Notes: generated by a model not told the origin, from the letters alone. A stretch of 64,000 bases of DNA from Aquimarina macrocephali JAMB N27 (GCF_000520995.1 NZ_JACA01000024.1:16477-80476), one strand, 5' to 3'. Shown: positions 1-10,447, counted from the stretch's first letter. Made by a program: numbers and translations.

Positions 1-36
1 AGTAGAACGCTTACTCAAAAGATTTTTGTAAAATAA
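1..36 (+). other. Possible 3' tail of an upstream plus-strand gene
   Basis: Two plus frames are open from the window edge and stop at 29-31 and 34-36. A strong terminator follows at 69-94. That arrangement fits the end of a plus-strand gene lying mostly outside the window. Too few codons remain to choose the frame or recognise a product. Confidence 0.3.
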
Positions 37-68
37 TTTATAAATAATAATAAAAATTGACCCTAATT

Positions 69-94
69 AAAGGCTGCCTATACGGGCAGCCTTT
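69..94. terminator. Bidirectional rho-independent terminator
   Basis: A perfect 10-bp stem (AAAGGCTGCC at 69-78 with its complement at 85-94) closes a 6-nt loop. A T-run follows on the plus strand and an A-rich flank precedes it. It sits between a plus-strand tail ending near 36 and the minus-strand peptidase gene ending at 128, so it can serve both convergent transcripts. Confidence 0.85.
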
Positions 95-127
95 TTTATT
101 TTTCTATGGAAAATTTAAAATCTTTTT

Positions 128-2077
128 TTAGGACTCCGAATCAATCTTAGTAGATTCAGTTTTACCGTCATTAATCATTTCGGTACCTGCACTTTTTAAA
201 TATTTATCTAAGAATTTCAAAATTCTACCATAGGCTTCGATTTGATTTTCTTTTTTTACAAATCCATGTCCTTCATCTTCAAATAATACATATTCTACAG
301 GAACACCACTTTTCTTAACTCCTTCTACAATTTCATCGGATTCTACTTTTAAAACTCTGGGATCTTTGGCTCCTTGAAGTACAATCAATGGTTTTGTGAC
401 TTTTTCGGTATGAAAAAGAGGAGAAATTTGTCGTAAGCGAACAGAATCAGCAGTATTTGGATCTCCCATTTCTGTATACAACGCTTCTTTAAAAGATTCC
501 CACCATGGCGGAATACTTTTTAGTGTTCTTAACCAATTTGTAACTCCAAAAATGTTTACTCCAACCTTAAACTCTTCTGGAGTATAGGTGAGTGCTGCCA
601 TAGTCATATATCCTCCATAAGAGCCACCAATGATTCCTATTTTATCAGCGTCTACGATATCTTGTTTTGCCAGCCAGTCTTTTCCAGCAACACAATCCTT
701 TAGATCTTTATCTCCATGATTTTGATCATCCATTTTGTAAAAAGTTTTTCCATATCCACTACTTCCTCTGTTGTTTACAGCCAGTACAGCATATCCATGA
801 TTTACCAGGTATTGAATTACAGAACTAAACCCTTGTCTGGATTGTCCTCCGGGACCACCATGAACCCATACCAGTGCAGGAACTTTATGATCTACAGTAG
901 CTTGTTTGGGTTTATAATATATAGCAGGAATATCTAACCCATCAAAAGATTTATAACGAACTACTTCTGAAGTAACAAGATGATCTGCATTGATATCTTT
1001 ATTTAAAACATCTGTTAGCTTATGGTATTTTTTGGTTGCAAGATCATAAGAGTATGAATTGGTAGGCGTATTTGACCCTCCAACGCTAAGTAAAGCCATA
1101 GATTCATCTCTCGAAAAACGTGCCCTATTAATTTGTTGATTTTCAATAGAAGGGAAATCAACAATAGTACCTGTGGCTACTTCTTTTACCTCCATAACCG
1201 TCTTAGCATCTTCATTGGTAAACATTACCTGGTATTTTCCGTTTCGGGTAAAATAAAAACCAGAAATATCCCAGTTTTTTTCTAAAACCTTTTCTTTACT
1301 ACCATCTTCAAGATTATACTTCATTAGGTAACTAAATTCTGCATTATCATCGGTAGTATAATAGAATGATTTACCATCTGGAGAAAAATCCTCTGGTGAG
1401 TTTCCACTTAAGTTATCATTAATCTTAACTTTTTCTTTGGTTTCGGTATTCAATAGATAAAGATCATTATCATTAGTATTGATAGACTTAGATAGTGCTA
1501 TATACTTTCTATCTTCAGACATTCCGCCAAAATCCATCCCATCGGTATTTTGATAAATCAACTTAGATGTAAAATCAGCAATATCCATCTCATAGTGATC
1601 CATATATTTTGGATCTCGTTCGTTAGTACCATAAAAGAAACTTTTACCATCTTTGGCCCATCCTCTAAATGAGGCTCTTACATTCTTTTCGGGAGTCAGG
1701 CGTTTGATACCAGAGCTGTCTTTGATAAAGATTTTATGAATTTCATCACCATTACCATCCATTCTGAATAAGATTCTATCATCCTCGGGAAAATAAGATA
1801 TCCCAAAAACCGAAGCACTATCAGATTTGGTTACAGGCATAAGTTCGCCACCATCGGTAGCAACAGTATACATATTATAAATCCCTGAACGGTTGCTAGT
1901 CATAAGCACCTTGGATTTATCTGCAGAAAATCCATTTGAAATTGCATTTTCGTTATCCATAAATTGTTCTATGGAATACTGGTCGATTTTAATAGGCTGA
2001 GCTATTTCTTCTTTTTTTTCTTGCTTACAAGAATAGAAGAGGAGCAAACCCATACTAAGTGTGAGTAGTTTTTTCAT
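128..2077 (-). CDS. S9 family peptidase (prolyl oligopeptidase / acylaminoacyl-peptidase type), lipoprotein
   Basis: Exported serine peptidase of the alpha/beta-hydrolase S9 clan, expected to release short peptides in the periplasm or at the surface. The N-terminus is a lipoprotein signal with Cys17 (FYSC). Residues about 40-370 form a TolB/WD40-like propeller with repeated SPDGKSFYY-type strands. The C-terminal third is the hydrolase domain with nucleophile Ser486 in GGSYGG, Asp572 (AKDPRV) and His604 (EGHGF), a complete triad. It is the last gene of a three-gene exported operon, 20 bp after the BNR-repeat gene. Family assignment is firm; the substrate is not known. Confidence 0.93.
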   Translation of the reverse strand: MKKLLTLSMGLLLFYSCKQEKKEEIAQPIKIDQYSIEQFMDNENAISNGFSADKSKVLMTSNRSGIYNMYTVATDGGELMPVTKSDSASVFGISYFPEDDRILFRMDGNGDEIHKIFIKDSSGIKRLTPEKNVRASFRGWAKDGKSFFYGTNERDPKYMDHYEMDIADFTSKLIYQNTDGMDFGGMSEDRKYIALSKSINTNDNDLYLLNTETKEKVKINDNLSGNSPEDFSPDGKSFYYTTDDNAEFSYLMKYNLEDGSKEKVLEKNWDISGFYFTRNGKYQVMFTNEDAKTVMEVKEVATGTIVDFPSIENQQINRARFSRDESMALLSVGGSNTPTNSYSYDLATKKYHKLTDVLNKDINADHLVTSEVVRYKSFDGLDIPAIYYKPKQATVDHKVPALVWVHGGPGGQSRQGFSSVIQYLVNHGYAVLAVNNRGSSGYGKTFYKMDDQNHGDKDLKDCVAGKDWLAKQDIVDADKIGIIGGSYGGYMTMAALTYTPEEFKVGVNIFGVTNWLRTLKSIPPWWESFKEALYTEMGDPNTADSVRLRQISPLFHTEKVTKPLIVLQGAKDPRVLKVESDEIVEGVKKSGVPVEYVLFEDEGHGFVKKENQIEAYGRILKFLDKYLKSAGTEMINDGKTESTKIDSES

Positions 2078-2097
2078 GAGTATTTGATTTGTTGTTA

Positions 2098-5000
2098 TTA
2101 TTCTAAACTAAAATTCTTAATTTCTTTAAAAGGAGAGGCATCTAACTTCTCAATAGTTTCGCGATATGGTTTCCAATCGTTTATAAAGAATTCATTAGTC
2201 TTTACCAGTGCATCTTGTAATGCATCTTTGGCTTGTTTTATTAAGGTATTCTCTGTCGAAGTTAATCCGTTTTGACGACTACCTGTATACCATCCTGCTG
2301 TACCCATACGTTGCATCACAGTTACTTCTGGATTACGAGTGATTCCTTGACGTTTATCTTCCTTACCAAGATAGATAGCAATTACACTATCGATTTTTTT
2401 AGAAATGTCTTTAGATAATTTAATCTGATCCTTATATTTCTTTTTATCTAATTTGTTAAGCTCTTTCTGGTATTTTGAAGCTATATCTTTACTCTCTACC
2501 AATTGTTTTACAGCATCTGCTGCTGATTGCCTCATTTTTTCCATGTTTTTTGAAGCGGCATAAATTTCATTGATATTTTTCTGAGATATTTGCAATCTGG
2601 GATCAGATTTGACCTCGATCATAGTTTCAGATTTTTGATCTCCATATTCTAATACCAGTTTATATTTCCCTGGTTTTACACCAACACCACCAGGTTCTCT
2701 ATCTTGCTTTTGGATTTTTCGTGAAGGTCGATCTACACCTTTTTCATTCATAAACCATTTTGTTTTATGAAACCCTGTAGAATCCGGAGTTTTTTCTTTT
2801 AAGGTTCTAATCAAACGATCTCCGTCATAAATTTTGAGATGAATAGAATCCCATTTCACTTTAGCTTCTTCTTTCTCACTATCAGCCTCATCTTCATCAC
2901 TTTCTTTTTTATCCTCTTCTTTGTTTAGTTCTTCTTTTTTCTTTTCTTCTACTTTAATGTAATATGAAATAAGAGCTCCATAGTCGCGATTCTCACCATT
3001 ATATAGGGCATCTCCTCCAAAACGACTACCAGTAGGTTGTTGGTAAGCAGCTTGGTATGCTATCGGAGGTTCGAAAATCTGTAGTTTTTGACTTAAAATG
3101 GCACTGTTTTTTGCTAATGCTCTTAATGGTCGTATATCATCTAATACCCAGGCAGCTCTACCAAAAGTACCAATAACCAGATCATGTTCTCTAGGCTGTA
3201 TAACCAAATCCTTTACAGATACCGTAGGAAAACCTTTGGTCCATTTTGTCCAACTGTTTCCTGCATTAAGAGAGATGTATAACCCATCATCTGTACCTAG
3301 AAATAATAGGTTTTTTTCTATAGGATCTTCAACGATACTAAGGGCATAGCTTTTTACGTCGCCTTGATCAACAATGCGTTTCCATGTTTTACCGTAATCC
3401 GTAGTTCTAAATACATACGGAGTATAGTTAAACCTTCTATAGTCATTAGCTACCAAAAGTGCTTCTCCTTTCTTTTTGTTTGAGGCTTTGATTTGCACAA
3501 TCCAACTTCCTTTTGGCAATTCTTTTATATTATTAGATACATCGGTCCAATTTGTTCCTCCGTTTTGAGTGATATGTACTCGACCGTCATCGGTACTTGC
3601 CCAAAGCATATTTTGCTCTAGTGGCGATGGTTCAACAACCAAAACTGTACAATGATTTTCTGCACCTGTAGCGTCCATCGTTAATCCACCGCTTTCTGCT
3701 TGTTTTAACTTCTCGGGATTGTTTGTCGAAAGATCTGGAGATATCACTTTCCAGGTAAGTCCTTTATCTGTACTCTTATGTACAAACTGACTTCCGAAAT
3801 AGATTGTATTATTATCAAATGGATCAATATTGATTGCAGCATTCCAGTTAAAACGTAATTTTACTTTTGGATCCGGGTGAGTAGGGCGTACAGTATAGTT
3901 GTTACCCGTCATCCAATCATATCGGCTTACATATCCTTGCTGACTCATGGTCCATCCATATCGTGAGTCATCTTTATCCGGTACAACATCGAATCCATCA
4001 CCAAATGATATTTCCTGCCAGTATGAGTTTCTGATTCCTTGGGCTTTCCATACATAAGCAGGGCCTCTCCAGCTACCATTATCCTGCATACCTCCATATA
4101 CATTATAGGGAAATTCATTATCCACATTAATATGATAAAATTGTGCGACAGGAAGATTTCCTATAAAACGCCATGATTTACCTCCATCTCGCGTGATGTT
4201 TAGTCCGCCATCATTACCATCAATCATATAACTACCATCATTAGGATGAATCCACCATGCATGATGATCTGGGTGTACACCATTATCAACACCATAAGCA
4301 GGCATTAATTGAGTAAAGTTTTTACCACCATCTTCAGAAACATTTACATAGGTAAATACAGAATATACTCTATTCTCATTTTGCGGGTCTACAAATATAT
4401 CAGAGTAATAAAAAGGGCGATTACCGATATCTTTTTTATCATTAATTTTTTTCCATTTAAATCCTCCATCTGTAGATTTGTATAGCGCATTCTTTTTGGC
4501 CTCAACCAATGCATAAACAATATTAGGCTTATTAGCAGCTATTGCTAATCCTATTCTACCTAAATTACCTTTTGGAAGCCCGTCTTTATCAGTACGTTCT
4601 TCCCAATTTTTTCCTCCATCATGAGTAATATAAAGACCAGAACCTTCTCCTCCCGAATTAAAAAACCATGGATCACGTTTATGTTCCCACATGGCAACTA
4701 TCAATTTGTTCGGATTTGTAGGATCCATGACTAGATCTGCAGCTCCGGTTTTATTATTATTGAATAGGATTTTGGTCCAGGTAGCGCCTCCATCGGTAGT
4801 TTTAAAAACTCCTCTTTCAGGATGTTCACCCCAGGGAGATCCGATTGCTGCAACATAAACAATATCTGGATTAGTAGGATCTATGATCACCTTATGTATG
4901 TGACGGGTTTTCTCTAGCCCCATAAGTTTCCAGTTTTTACCGCCATCCAGAGATCTATAGATACCATATCCGCCATTAAGACTATTTCTAGGATTTCCTT

Positions 5001-5319
5001 CTCCTGTGCCTACCCAGATTACTGATGGATTTGATTGTTGGATTGCAACGGCCCCAATAGAAGCAGTTGCTTCTTTATTAAAAATGGGAGCCCATTTGAT
5101 TCCTCCAGAAGTAGATTTCCAGAGTCCACCAGAAGCGGTACCCGCATATATAATATCAGGATTAGTAGTTACCACATCTATAGCAGTAACACGACCACTC
5201 ATTCCTCCAGGACCTATATTACGCGGAGTATTATCTTTAATAAGATCCATGGTGAATTTCTGAGCGGATAACGTAGAAATCACACCTAGTAGTAAAAGTA
5301 AAAATATTTGTTTTTTCAT
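2098..5319 (-). CDS. Secreted BNR/Asp-box repeat protein (sortilin/VPS10-like beta-propeller)
   Basis: Large secreted protein of 1073 residues with an N-terminal signal peptide (about residues 1-20). At least ten Asp-box motifs of the form S/T-x-D-x-G-x-x-W are visible (for example STDGGFKWKK, TTDYGKTWKR, ITRDGGKSWR). They fill roughly residues 60-740 and predict one or two beta-propellers as in VPS10/sortilin and exo-sialidase folds. A very charged Lys/Glu/Asp linker at about 786-816 leads to a C-terminal region with helical, coiled-coil character. No glycosidase catalytic residues can be assigned, so an enzymatic role is unproven. It lies 19 bp from the upstream and 20 bp from the downstream operon partners. 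Confidence 0.88.
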   Translation of the reverse strand: MKKQIFLLLLLGVISTLSAQKFTMDLIKDNTPRNIGPGGMSGRVTAIDVVTTNPDIIYAGTASGGLWKSTSGGIKWAPIFNKEATASIGAVAIQQSNPSVIWVGTGEGNPRNSLNGGYGIYRSLDGGKNWKLMGLEKTRHIHKVIIDPTNPDIVYVAAIGSPWGEHPERGVFKTTDGGATWTKILFNNNKTGAADLVMDPTNPNKLIVAMWEHKRDPWFFNSGGEGSGLYITHDGGKNWEERTDKDGLPKGNLGRIGLAIAANKPNIVYALVEAKKNALYKSTDGGFKWKKINDKKDIGNRPFYYSDIFVDPQNENRVYSVFTYVNVSEDGGKNFTQLMPAYGVDNGVHPDHHAWWIHPNDGSYMIDGNDGGLNITRDGGKSWRFIGNLPVAQFYHINVDNEFPYNVYGGMQDNGSWRGPAYVWKAQGIRNSYWQEISFGDGFDVVPDKDDSRYGWTMSQQGYVSRYDWMTGNNYTVRPTHPDPKVKLRFNWNAAINIDPFDNNTIYFGSQFVHKSTDKGLTWKVISPDLSTNNPEKLKQAESGGLTMDATGAENHCTVLVVEPSPLEQNMLWASTDDGRVHITQNGGTNWTDVSNNIKELPKGSWIVQIKASNKKKGEALLVANDYRRFNYTPYVFRTTDYGKTWKRIVDQGDVKSYALSIVEDPIEKNLLFLGTDDGLYISLNAGNSWTKWTKGFPTVSVKDLVIQPREHDLVIGTFGRAAWVLDDIRPLRALAKNSAILSQKLQIFEPPIAYQAAYQQPTGSRFGGDALYNGENRDYGALISYYIKVEEKKKEELNKEEDKKESDEDEADSEKEEAKVKWDSIHLKIYDGDRLIRTLKEKTPDSTGFHKTKWFMNEKGVDRPSRKIQKQDREPGGVGVKPGKYKLVLEYGDQKSETMIEVKSDPRLQISQKNINEIYAASKNMEKMRQSAADAVKQLVESKDIASKYQKELNKLDKKKYKDQIKLSKDISKKIDSVIAIYLGKEDKRQGITRNPEVTVMQRMGTAGWYTGSRQNGLTSTENTLIKQAKDALQDALVKTNEFFINDWKPYRETIEKLDASPFKEIKNFSLE

Positions 5320-5338
5320 TTTTTTGGCTGTGAATTAA

Positions 5339-6112
5339 TTATAGTTGTATTTGTTGTTCTAATGTTGTGAGAAAATGTATCTCGGGATATCTGTTTTTTA
5401 AATCTAAAAGATCTTTCTTTTTTATTTTTGGTGAAATATGGGTAGCAATTACCTTTTTCGGGTTGATATATTTTTTGATCAATATTAAAGCATCATCCTG
5501 CATAAGCATCCAATATGGAAGGATAGCAATGTCGATATTTTCATCACGTAGTTGTAATTCATTAAATAAATCAATTTCTTCGAGCCAGCTGGTATCTCCT
5601 ACATGAAGAAACTTCTTGTTGTTGATATGGATTATGTAACCTACATTTTCTACAGCTAGATGCCTCTTGCCAGCATGATTTATTTTAACTCCAGTAATCT
5701 TAACCTTACCAATATCTATAGTTTGTTTAGTATAGTCTTTTGTTGCAATTGTAAATACTCGATTTTTAAACTTAGAGAAATTCTTAGTGATTTGATTGGC
5801 TCCTAAAAGGACAGCTTTTTTGTTTAAGTCTAAATATTCTCGGGATAATGAAGCACTAAAATGATCCCCATGATAATGGGTGAATAAAATTGCATTAGGT
5901 TTAAACTTGGTATTGATTTTATGTACTACCTCCTCCGAAGGAAATAGATAATCGTCTCCATATTTTGTATGCAAACCATCAATTAGTACAGAAGATTGAT
6001 CATCAGATATAAGAACACCCATATTACCTGTATAGGTAAGTGTTATATTTTCTTGCGAAATACCAGAAATACTGTAAAGAAGACTGATGATAAGGAAGAG
6101 TATTTTTAACAC
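5339..6112 (-). CDS. Exported MBL-fold metallo-hydrolase
   Basis: A 257-residue metallo-beta-lactamase-fold hydrolase with a hydrophobic signal peptide (about 1-19). The metal motif HxHxDH is intact at His79-His81-Asp83-His84 (HYHGDH). Later ligands are likely the His and Asp of LHVGDT and the His of ATHISPK. The family includes UlaG-like and other phosphodiester or lactone hydrolases, and the substrate cannot be told. It is the first gene of the operon with the BNR protein and S9 peptidase, so a role in an exported degradative process is an inference. Confidence 0.85.
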   Translation of the reverse strand: MLKILFLIISLLYSISGISQENITLTYTGNMGVLISDDQSSVLIDGLHTKYGDDYLFPSEEVVHKINTKFKPNAILFTHYHGDHFSASLSREYLDLNKKAVLLGANQITKNFSKFKNRVFTIATKDYTKQTIDIGKVKITGVKINHAGKRHLAVENVGYIIHINNKKFLHVGDTSWLEEIDLFNELQLRDENIDIAILPYWMLMQDDALILIKKYINPKKVIATHISPKIKKKDLLDLKNRYPEIHFLTTLEQQIQL

Positions 6113-6196
6113 GCTCTAATAGATTGACTTTGAAAAGCCTAAAGTAAATAAAATGAATACGCTAAAGTCTTAAAGGCGTGTTAAGGTAAAATGAGG

Positions 6197-6204
6197 TAAA
6201 TTTG
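6197..6204 (+). promoter_or_regulatory. Candidate -7 promoter box for the small gene at 6228
   Basis: TAAATTTG matches the Bacteroidota -7 consensus TAnnTTTG and lies 24 bp before the ATG at 6228. No clear TTTG -33 element is seen at the right spacing, so this is a moderate call. Confidence 0.35.
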
Positions 6205-6227
6205 AAAGATTAAAAATCATATTTATA

Positions 6228-6464
6228 ATGAAATTTATAGAGCTTACACTTAAGAATCATACAATCCTTCACGGCTTTGATGTTCGAAATCGAGAAGTTA
6301 CAGAAGAAGTAGAAGTAGAAGAGGCTTCAAAAAAAATAGTAGCGGTTAGTCGAATTCTATCGATTAGCGAAAAGTTTATTTTAATAAAATATGCGTACGA
6401 TAGAATTATATACTGGGAATACATGGAGGATTATGAGACTATAAAAAAGATGCTTATAAAATAG
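6228..6464 (+). CDS. Small hypothetical protein
   Basis: A 78-residue protein I do not recognise. It has a beta-rich start (FIELTLKNHTILHGF), an acidic stretch (TEEVEVEEASKK) and a positively charged C-terminus, with no signal or membrane segment. It starts at an ATG with a plausible -7 promoter box 24 bp upstream. It ends 7 bp from the convergent SLC13 transporter gene. The residue mix and promoter make it look real rather than a chance frame. Confidence 0.6.
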   Translation: MKFIELTLKNHTILHGFDVRNREVTEEVEVEEASKKIVAVSRILSISEKFILIKYAYDRIIYWEYMEDYETIKKMLIK

Positions 6465-6471
6465 ATTGCAA

Positions 6472-7947
6472 TTATACTTTTTTAAATTCCTGTGGAAAAG
6501 ATGAAGGATCAAAATCCCAGAAGTAGGGGAGCAGATAGTAAGTGATTACTATAATTAGGATAATGGATATGATATTTAGCCAAAATCCTTTTTTCATCAT
6601 ATCAGGAATGGTTAAATAACCCGAGCCAAATACTACTGCGTTAGGCGGAGTAGCTACCGGAAGCATAAATGCACATGATGCCGCGATTGTTGCACCTACC
6701 ATGAGAATAAAAGGATGTACATCAAGTGATAGCGCCAATGACGCTAAAACAGGCAATAACATTGACGTAGTGGCAACATTTGATGTGATTTCGGTTAAGA
6801 AATTTACAGCAGTAACGATAAAGGCTAAAAGAGTAATCAAATAAACTCCTTGTAGTAATGTCATTTGCGTACCTATCCACAGTGCTAATCCCGATTCTTT
6901 AAAACCCGAAGCCAAAGCAAGACCACCGCCAAAAAGTAAAAGTACACCCCATGGTAATTTTATCGCAGATGTCCAGTTCATTAATGGTTTTCCTTTTTCC
7001 CGACTGGGTAGAAGAAAAAGAAGTAATGCTGCAATAATAGCAATTATAGTATCATCTATAGCCGAAAAAATAGGTTGTAATAAAAAGGACCTTGTAATCC
7101 AGGCAAAAGCGGTGAATATAAATACTGCAAGTACCAGTTTTTCTTCAAAAGATATTTTACCTAATTCTTTTAATTGTCTTTTTACCTCATTTTTCCCTCC
7201 CGGAAATTCTTTTTGTTTAAAAGAAAAAGCTATTTGAACCAAATAACGCCAACAGATAAACAACATCACTACAGAAATGGGCAAACCTATGACAATCCAA
7301 TTAGTAAACGTTATTTCGAAACCATAGATTTCTTTAACAATTCCTGCTAGAATAAGATTAGTAGGAGTTCCAATAAGTGAGGCAACACCTCCTATAGATG
7401 CGCTATATGCTATGGCAAGCATTAATGCTTTTCCGAAGATTTTATTTTCATCTTCGATAGTATTTGGATTATCGGTAAGTTGAGTGATTATAGCAATGCC
7501 AATAGGTAACATCATTACAGATGTTGCGGTGTTAGAAATCCACATAGATAAAAATGCCGTAGCAATCATGAAACCAAGAATCATCGTTTTAACATTAGTG
7601 CCAATAACATTTATAATGCTTAACGCTATACGTTTATGTAAATTCCATCTTTCAATTCCAATGGCTAATATAAACCCACCAGCATATAGGAAAATATTAT
7701 GATTACCGAATGCTGCAGTTGTCGTTTTGATATCCAAACCACCAGATAACGGAAATAAAATAATGGGCAATAGCGAAGTGGCTGCAATAGGAATAGCTTC
7801 TGTAATCCACCATATAGCAACCCATAATGTACTAGCCAATATAGCATTGGCTTCTTTACTTAAACCATCGGGATGAAAAAAAAATAATACAAGAAAAAAA
7901 ATTGCAGGGCCGGATATGGCTCCTATTTTTTTAATACTTACATTCAT
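6472..7947 (-). CDS. SLC13/DASS family sodium:dicarboxylate or sulfate symporter
   Basis: A 491-residue inner-membrane transporter with about 11-12 hydrophobic segments. The two substrate and sodium hairpin signatures of the DASS family are visible: ISNTATSVMMLP in the first half and TSNVATTSMLLP in the second, where the usual Thr after Asn is Val. Members import succinate, fumarate, citrate or sulfate with sodium. No catabolic partner lies next to it, so the substrate cannot be deduced. Convergent with the small plus-strand gene ending at 6464. Confidence 0.9.
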   Translation of the reverse strand: MNVSIKKIGAISGPAIFFLVLFFFHPDGLSKEANAILASTLWVAIWWITEAIPIAATSLLPIILFPLSGGLDIKTTTAAFGNHNIFLYAGGFILAIGIERWNLHKRIALSIINVIGTNVKTMILGFMIATAFLSMWISNTATSVMMLPIGIAIITQLTDNPNTIEDENKIFGKALMLAIAYSASIGGVASLIGTPTNLILAGIVKEIYGFEITFTNWIVIGLPISVVMLFICWRYLVQIAFSFKQKEFPGGKNEVKRQLKELGKISFEEKLVLAVFIFTAFAWITRSFLLQPIFSAIDDTIIAIIAALLLFLLPSREKGKPLMNWTSAIKLPWGVLLLFGGGLALASGFKESGLALWIGTQMTLLQGVYLITLLAFIVTAVNFLTEITSNVATTSMLLPVLASLALSLDVHPFILMVGATIAASCAFMLPVATPPNAVVFGSGYLTIPDMMKKGFWLNIISIILIIVITYYLLPYFWDFDPSSFPQEFKKV

Positions 7948-8137
7948 ACGATGGCGTTATTAAGAAATCATAAGTTTAGTAAATGATTGATAAAAGTATA
8001 GATAAAAGAATTAAATAGTTACCCCAAAGCGCAGAAATATTGCTTCAAGAGTATTAGGTAATACTTGAAGTAGTTTCAATGTGTCCAATAAAAGAAATGG
8101 TAGAAAGAAAAAATATTTATTTGTTATCTGTTTTTTG

Positions 8138-8500
8138 TTAAGGTATCATAACCTTTGATTTGTCTCTATTTCGTGCAGAAATAAGATGAAAGTTTTTATC
8201 AACTTTTACAATGATTACTTTACCGGTATGTAAATTAACCATTTTCCATCTAAAACCATAAGATGTTTCAAAAATCGCAGATCTTGCTGTTTTGCGTAAA
8301 TCAATTTCATCAATATTTTCGACAATTTGATTCGCCAAAAGATCAAGACCTCTTTCTTTTACTTCTTCCGTAGAAAGTTTACGATCACGAGGGGTTTGAC
8401 TTTGATCAATAGTAATTTCGTATGAATATGCTTCAATACTATTATTAGGAAATATTAAAAATGAGAAAAACAGGAATAGAAGGGGTATGTAATTTTTCAT
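8138..8500 (-). CDS. Small secreted hypothetical protein
   Basis: A 120-residue protein with a clear N-terminal signal peptide (about residues 1-24, very Phe/Leu rich). The mature part has a basic middle (RDRKLSTEEVKERG) and a beta-rich C-terminal half. It is monocistronic with about 190 bp to the next gene downstream on its strand. I do not recognise a family; export is the only supported property. Confidence 0.65.
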   Translation of the reverse strand: MKNYIPLLFLFFSFLIFPNNSIEAYSYEITIDQSQTPRDRKLSTEEVKERGLDLLANQIVENIDEIDLRKTARSAIFETSYGFRWKMVNLHTGKVIIVKVDKNFHLISARNRDKSKVMIP

Positions 8501-8609
8501 AATCTAACGATTTTGTGAACTACATACTACATCACTGAATAATATGCAATTACATTGGGTTTACGTTTATTGTCATATGTATTTGTTATAGTGCTTTAAC
8601 AATTATCTT

Positions 8610-8650
8610 AAAAGGGGGTATTGTAAAATTAGTACTTAAATCCCCTTTTT
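8610..8650 (-). terminator. Weak candidate terminator downstream of the M28 peptidase gene
   Basis: AAAAGGGG at 8610-8617 pairs with CCCCTTTT at 8642-8649 across a 24-nt loop. On the minus strand the stem is followed by a short T-run. It lies about 115 bp past the M28 stop codon. The long loop weakens the call. The rest of the 8501-8766 gap shows nothing else I can identify. Confidence 0.3.
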
Positions 8651-8766
8651 ATGATATTATTATGTTAAAAAAATGGTAAATTCTCTTAAAATTCTAAGTT
8701 TTCACCTCATTTTATTATCAAATAACTAAATATACCATAGTGTTTTATATGGTAATTACTTTATTC

Positions 8767-10236
8767 TTATTTCTTATATAGTTTTTTACCAGCTTCATAG
8801 TATTTATCTCCTTCTACCCAAAAAGGAGTTGTAGCATTATTAGCTATGTTTCTACACGCTAAAACATAAGACTGAAAAAACTTCAATAAATAATCATAAT
8901 CTAAGGTGTCAGGATTATCGGTAACCTGGTGGTAATATTTTGTGATTTCTTCGTCAAAAGCAGTGAATCCCATACTAAAAGTAGGTGCAGGAATTCCTTT
9001 TGCGGCAAAGTTTACATTATCGGATCGGTCAAATAACCCTTGCTCGGGAGCGGGATCATCAATGGCTTTTAGTCCAAATTTGGTAGCAGCATCTTCAATA
9101 TCTTTTTGTGCGGTTGTTCTGCTTAAACCAATAATAGTTGCCAGTGTTGTATCATTATAGCCTCCATTATCACTATTAAAGCAATATACCATTTGATGTA
9201 AAGGAATTACCGGGTGATTTACATACCAACTACTTCCTAAAAGACCTTTTTCTTCTCCAGTGAATAGAATAAAGAGCGCTGATCTTTTGGTTGGATATTT
9301 TGCAATGTTTTCTGCAGCAGAAAGTACAGTAACAGTACCTACAGCATTATCTCTGGCTCCATTGTAAATCGAATCATTTTCAACTGCCTTACCAATACCC
9401 ACGTGATCGTAGTGAGCAGAATAAATGATATATTCATTTTTAAGTTTGGGATCAGTACCTTCTACATAACCAACTACGTTTTGTGAGGCAACAGCACTTT
9501 TTTTAATTCCTTCAACAGTGAATTCAATATCAATCTCCTTATTCTTTACAAAGAGTTTACTGATATCTTCATTTTGGTCATTTATCCATGTATGCGAAAA
9601 GCTGTCAGAATCTTTATTTTGATCAGCAACAATCATTTTTTCACCATTGAGATAATGATCTAATCTCATCCATGTAGGGTCATCAAAATTAGCAACCTCT
9701 ATAATACCAATAGCACCTTTTTGTTTAGCGAGCTCATTTTTTTCTTTAGATTTAGAAAAGGCAGGTCTGATATTTTTATTGTCTTTAGTTCCTATACTAA
9801 CAATTACATATTTCCCTTTTACATCAATAGTATTATAATCTTCTTCAAGACCGTGATTTAAGAAAATAGCTTTTCCTTTATAATTGGCATTTCCAGATGT
9901 TATTGTAGCTATTTTATTAAGCACTAAAGCTCCTGTTTTAAATTCTGTCTTTGTAGCTCCAGATGTTTTCTCCAGTTCTACATTTTGAAAATAACTAGTT
10001 GTCTCAGGAATTGGTTTTACCCCATACCCTCGTAACATATTTGCCAGATATTGCGCAGCAATTTTGTTTTCGGGACTTCCGGTTTGTCTACCTTTTAGTT
10101 CATCTGAAGCCAGAAAATAAATATGCCCTTCGATTTCACTTTTAGAAACAGTAGATTTTACTTTTTCAGCATCATCCTGTGCCGAAATTGAGATTGTAAA
10201 AAGAAAAAGTAACGTGAGTACAATAGATTTTTTCAT
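8767..10236 (-). CDS. Secreted M28 family zinc aminopeptidase with PA domain
   Basis: A 489-residue exported metallopeptidase with a signal peptide (1-19). A PA-domain-like insert covers about 100-240. The M28 catalytic domain follows with the full metal set visible: His275 and Asp277 (SAHYDH), Asp296 (ARDNA), catalytic Glu328 and ligand Glu329 (TGEEKG), Asp356 (NSDNGG) and His436 (YYHQVTD). It should remove N-terminal amino acids from peptides outside the cytoplasm using two zinc ions. Stands alone between a small secreted protein and the divergent VWA gene. Confidence 0.93.
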   Translation of the reverse strand: MKKSIVLTLLFLFTISISAQDDAEKVKSTVSKSEIEGHIYFLASDELKGRQTGSPENKIAAQYLANMLRGYGVKPIPETTSYFQNVELEKTSGATKTEFKTGALVLNKIATITSGNANYKGKAIFLNHGLEEDYNTIDVKGKYVIVSIGTKDNKNIRPAFSKSKEKNELAKQKGAIGIIEVANFDDPTWMRLDHYLNGEKMIVADQNKDSDSFSHTWINDQNEDISKLFVKNKEIDIEFTVEGIKKSAVASQNVVGYVEGTDPKLKNEYIIYSAHYDHVGIGKAVENDSIYNGARDNAVGTVTVLSAAENIAKYPTKRSALFILFTGEEKGLLGSSWYVNHPVIPLHQMVYCFNSDNGGYNDTTLATIIGLSRTTAQKDIEDAATKFGLKAIDDPAPEQGLFDRSDNVNFAAKGIPAPTFSMGFTAFDEEITKYYHQVTDNPDTLDYDYLLKFFQSYVLACRNIANNATTPFWVEGDKYYEAGKKLYKK

Positions 10237-10447
10237 GAGTGAGAATGATATAATTGTGTGATCAAATTAATGGTATAGCATGTAACTAAAAAACAGCTAC
10301 CTTCTTTTCAAAGATAACAATTGTTTGTACTTCGTTACAATGCAATAAGTTGTTTTCTAATAAAAGTTCTCAAAAACAAATGTTAATTCTCATTTCTTCG
10401 ATAGGTAATAAGTTCTTATCTTTTATAAATTATACTAACTTTATCTA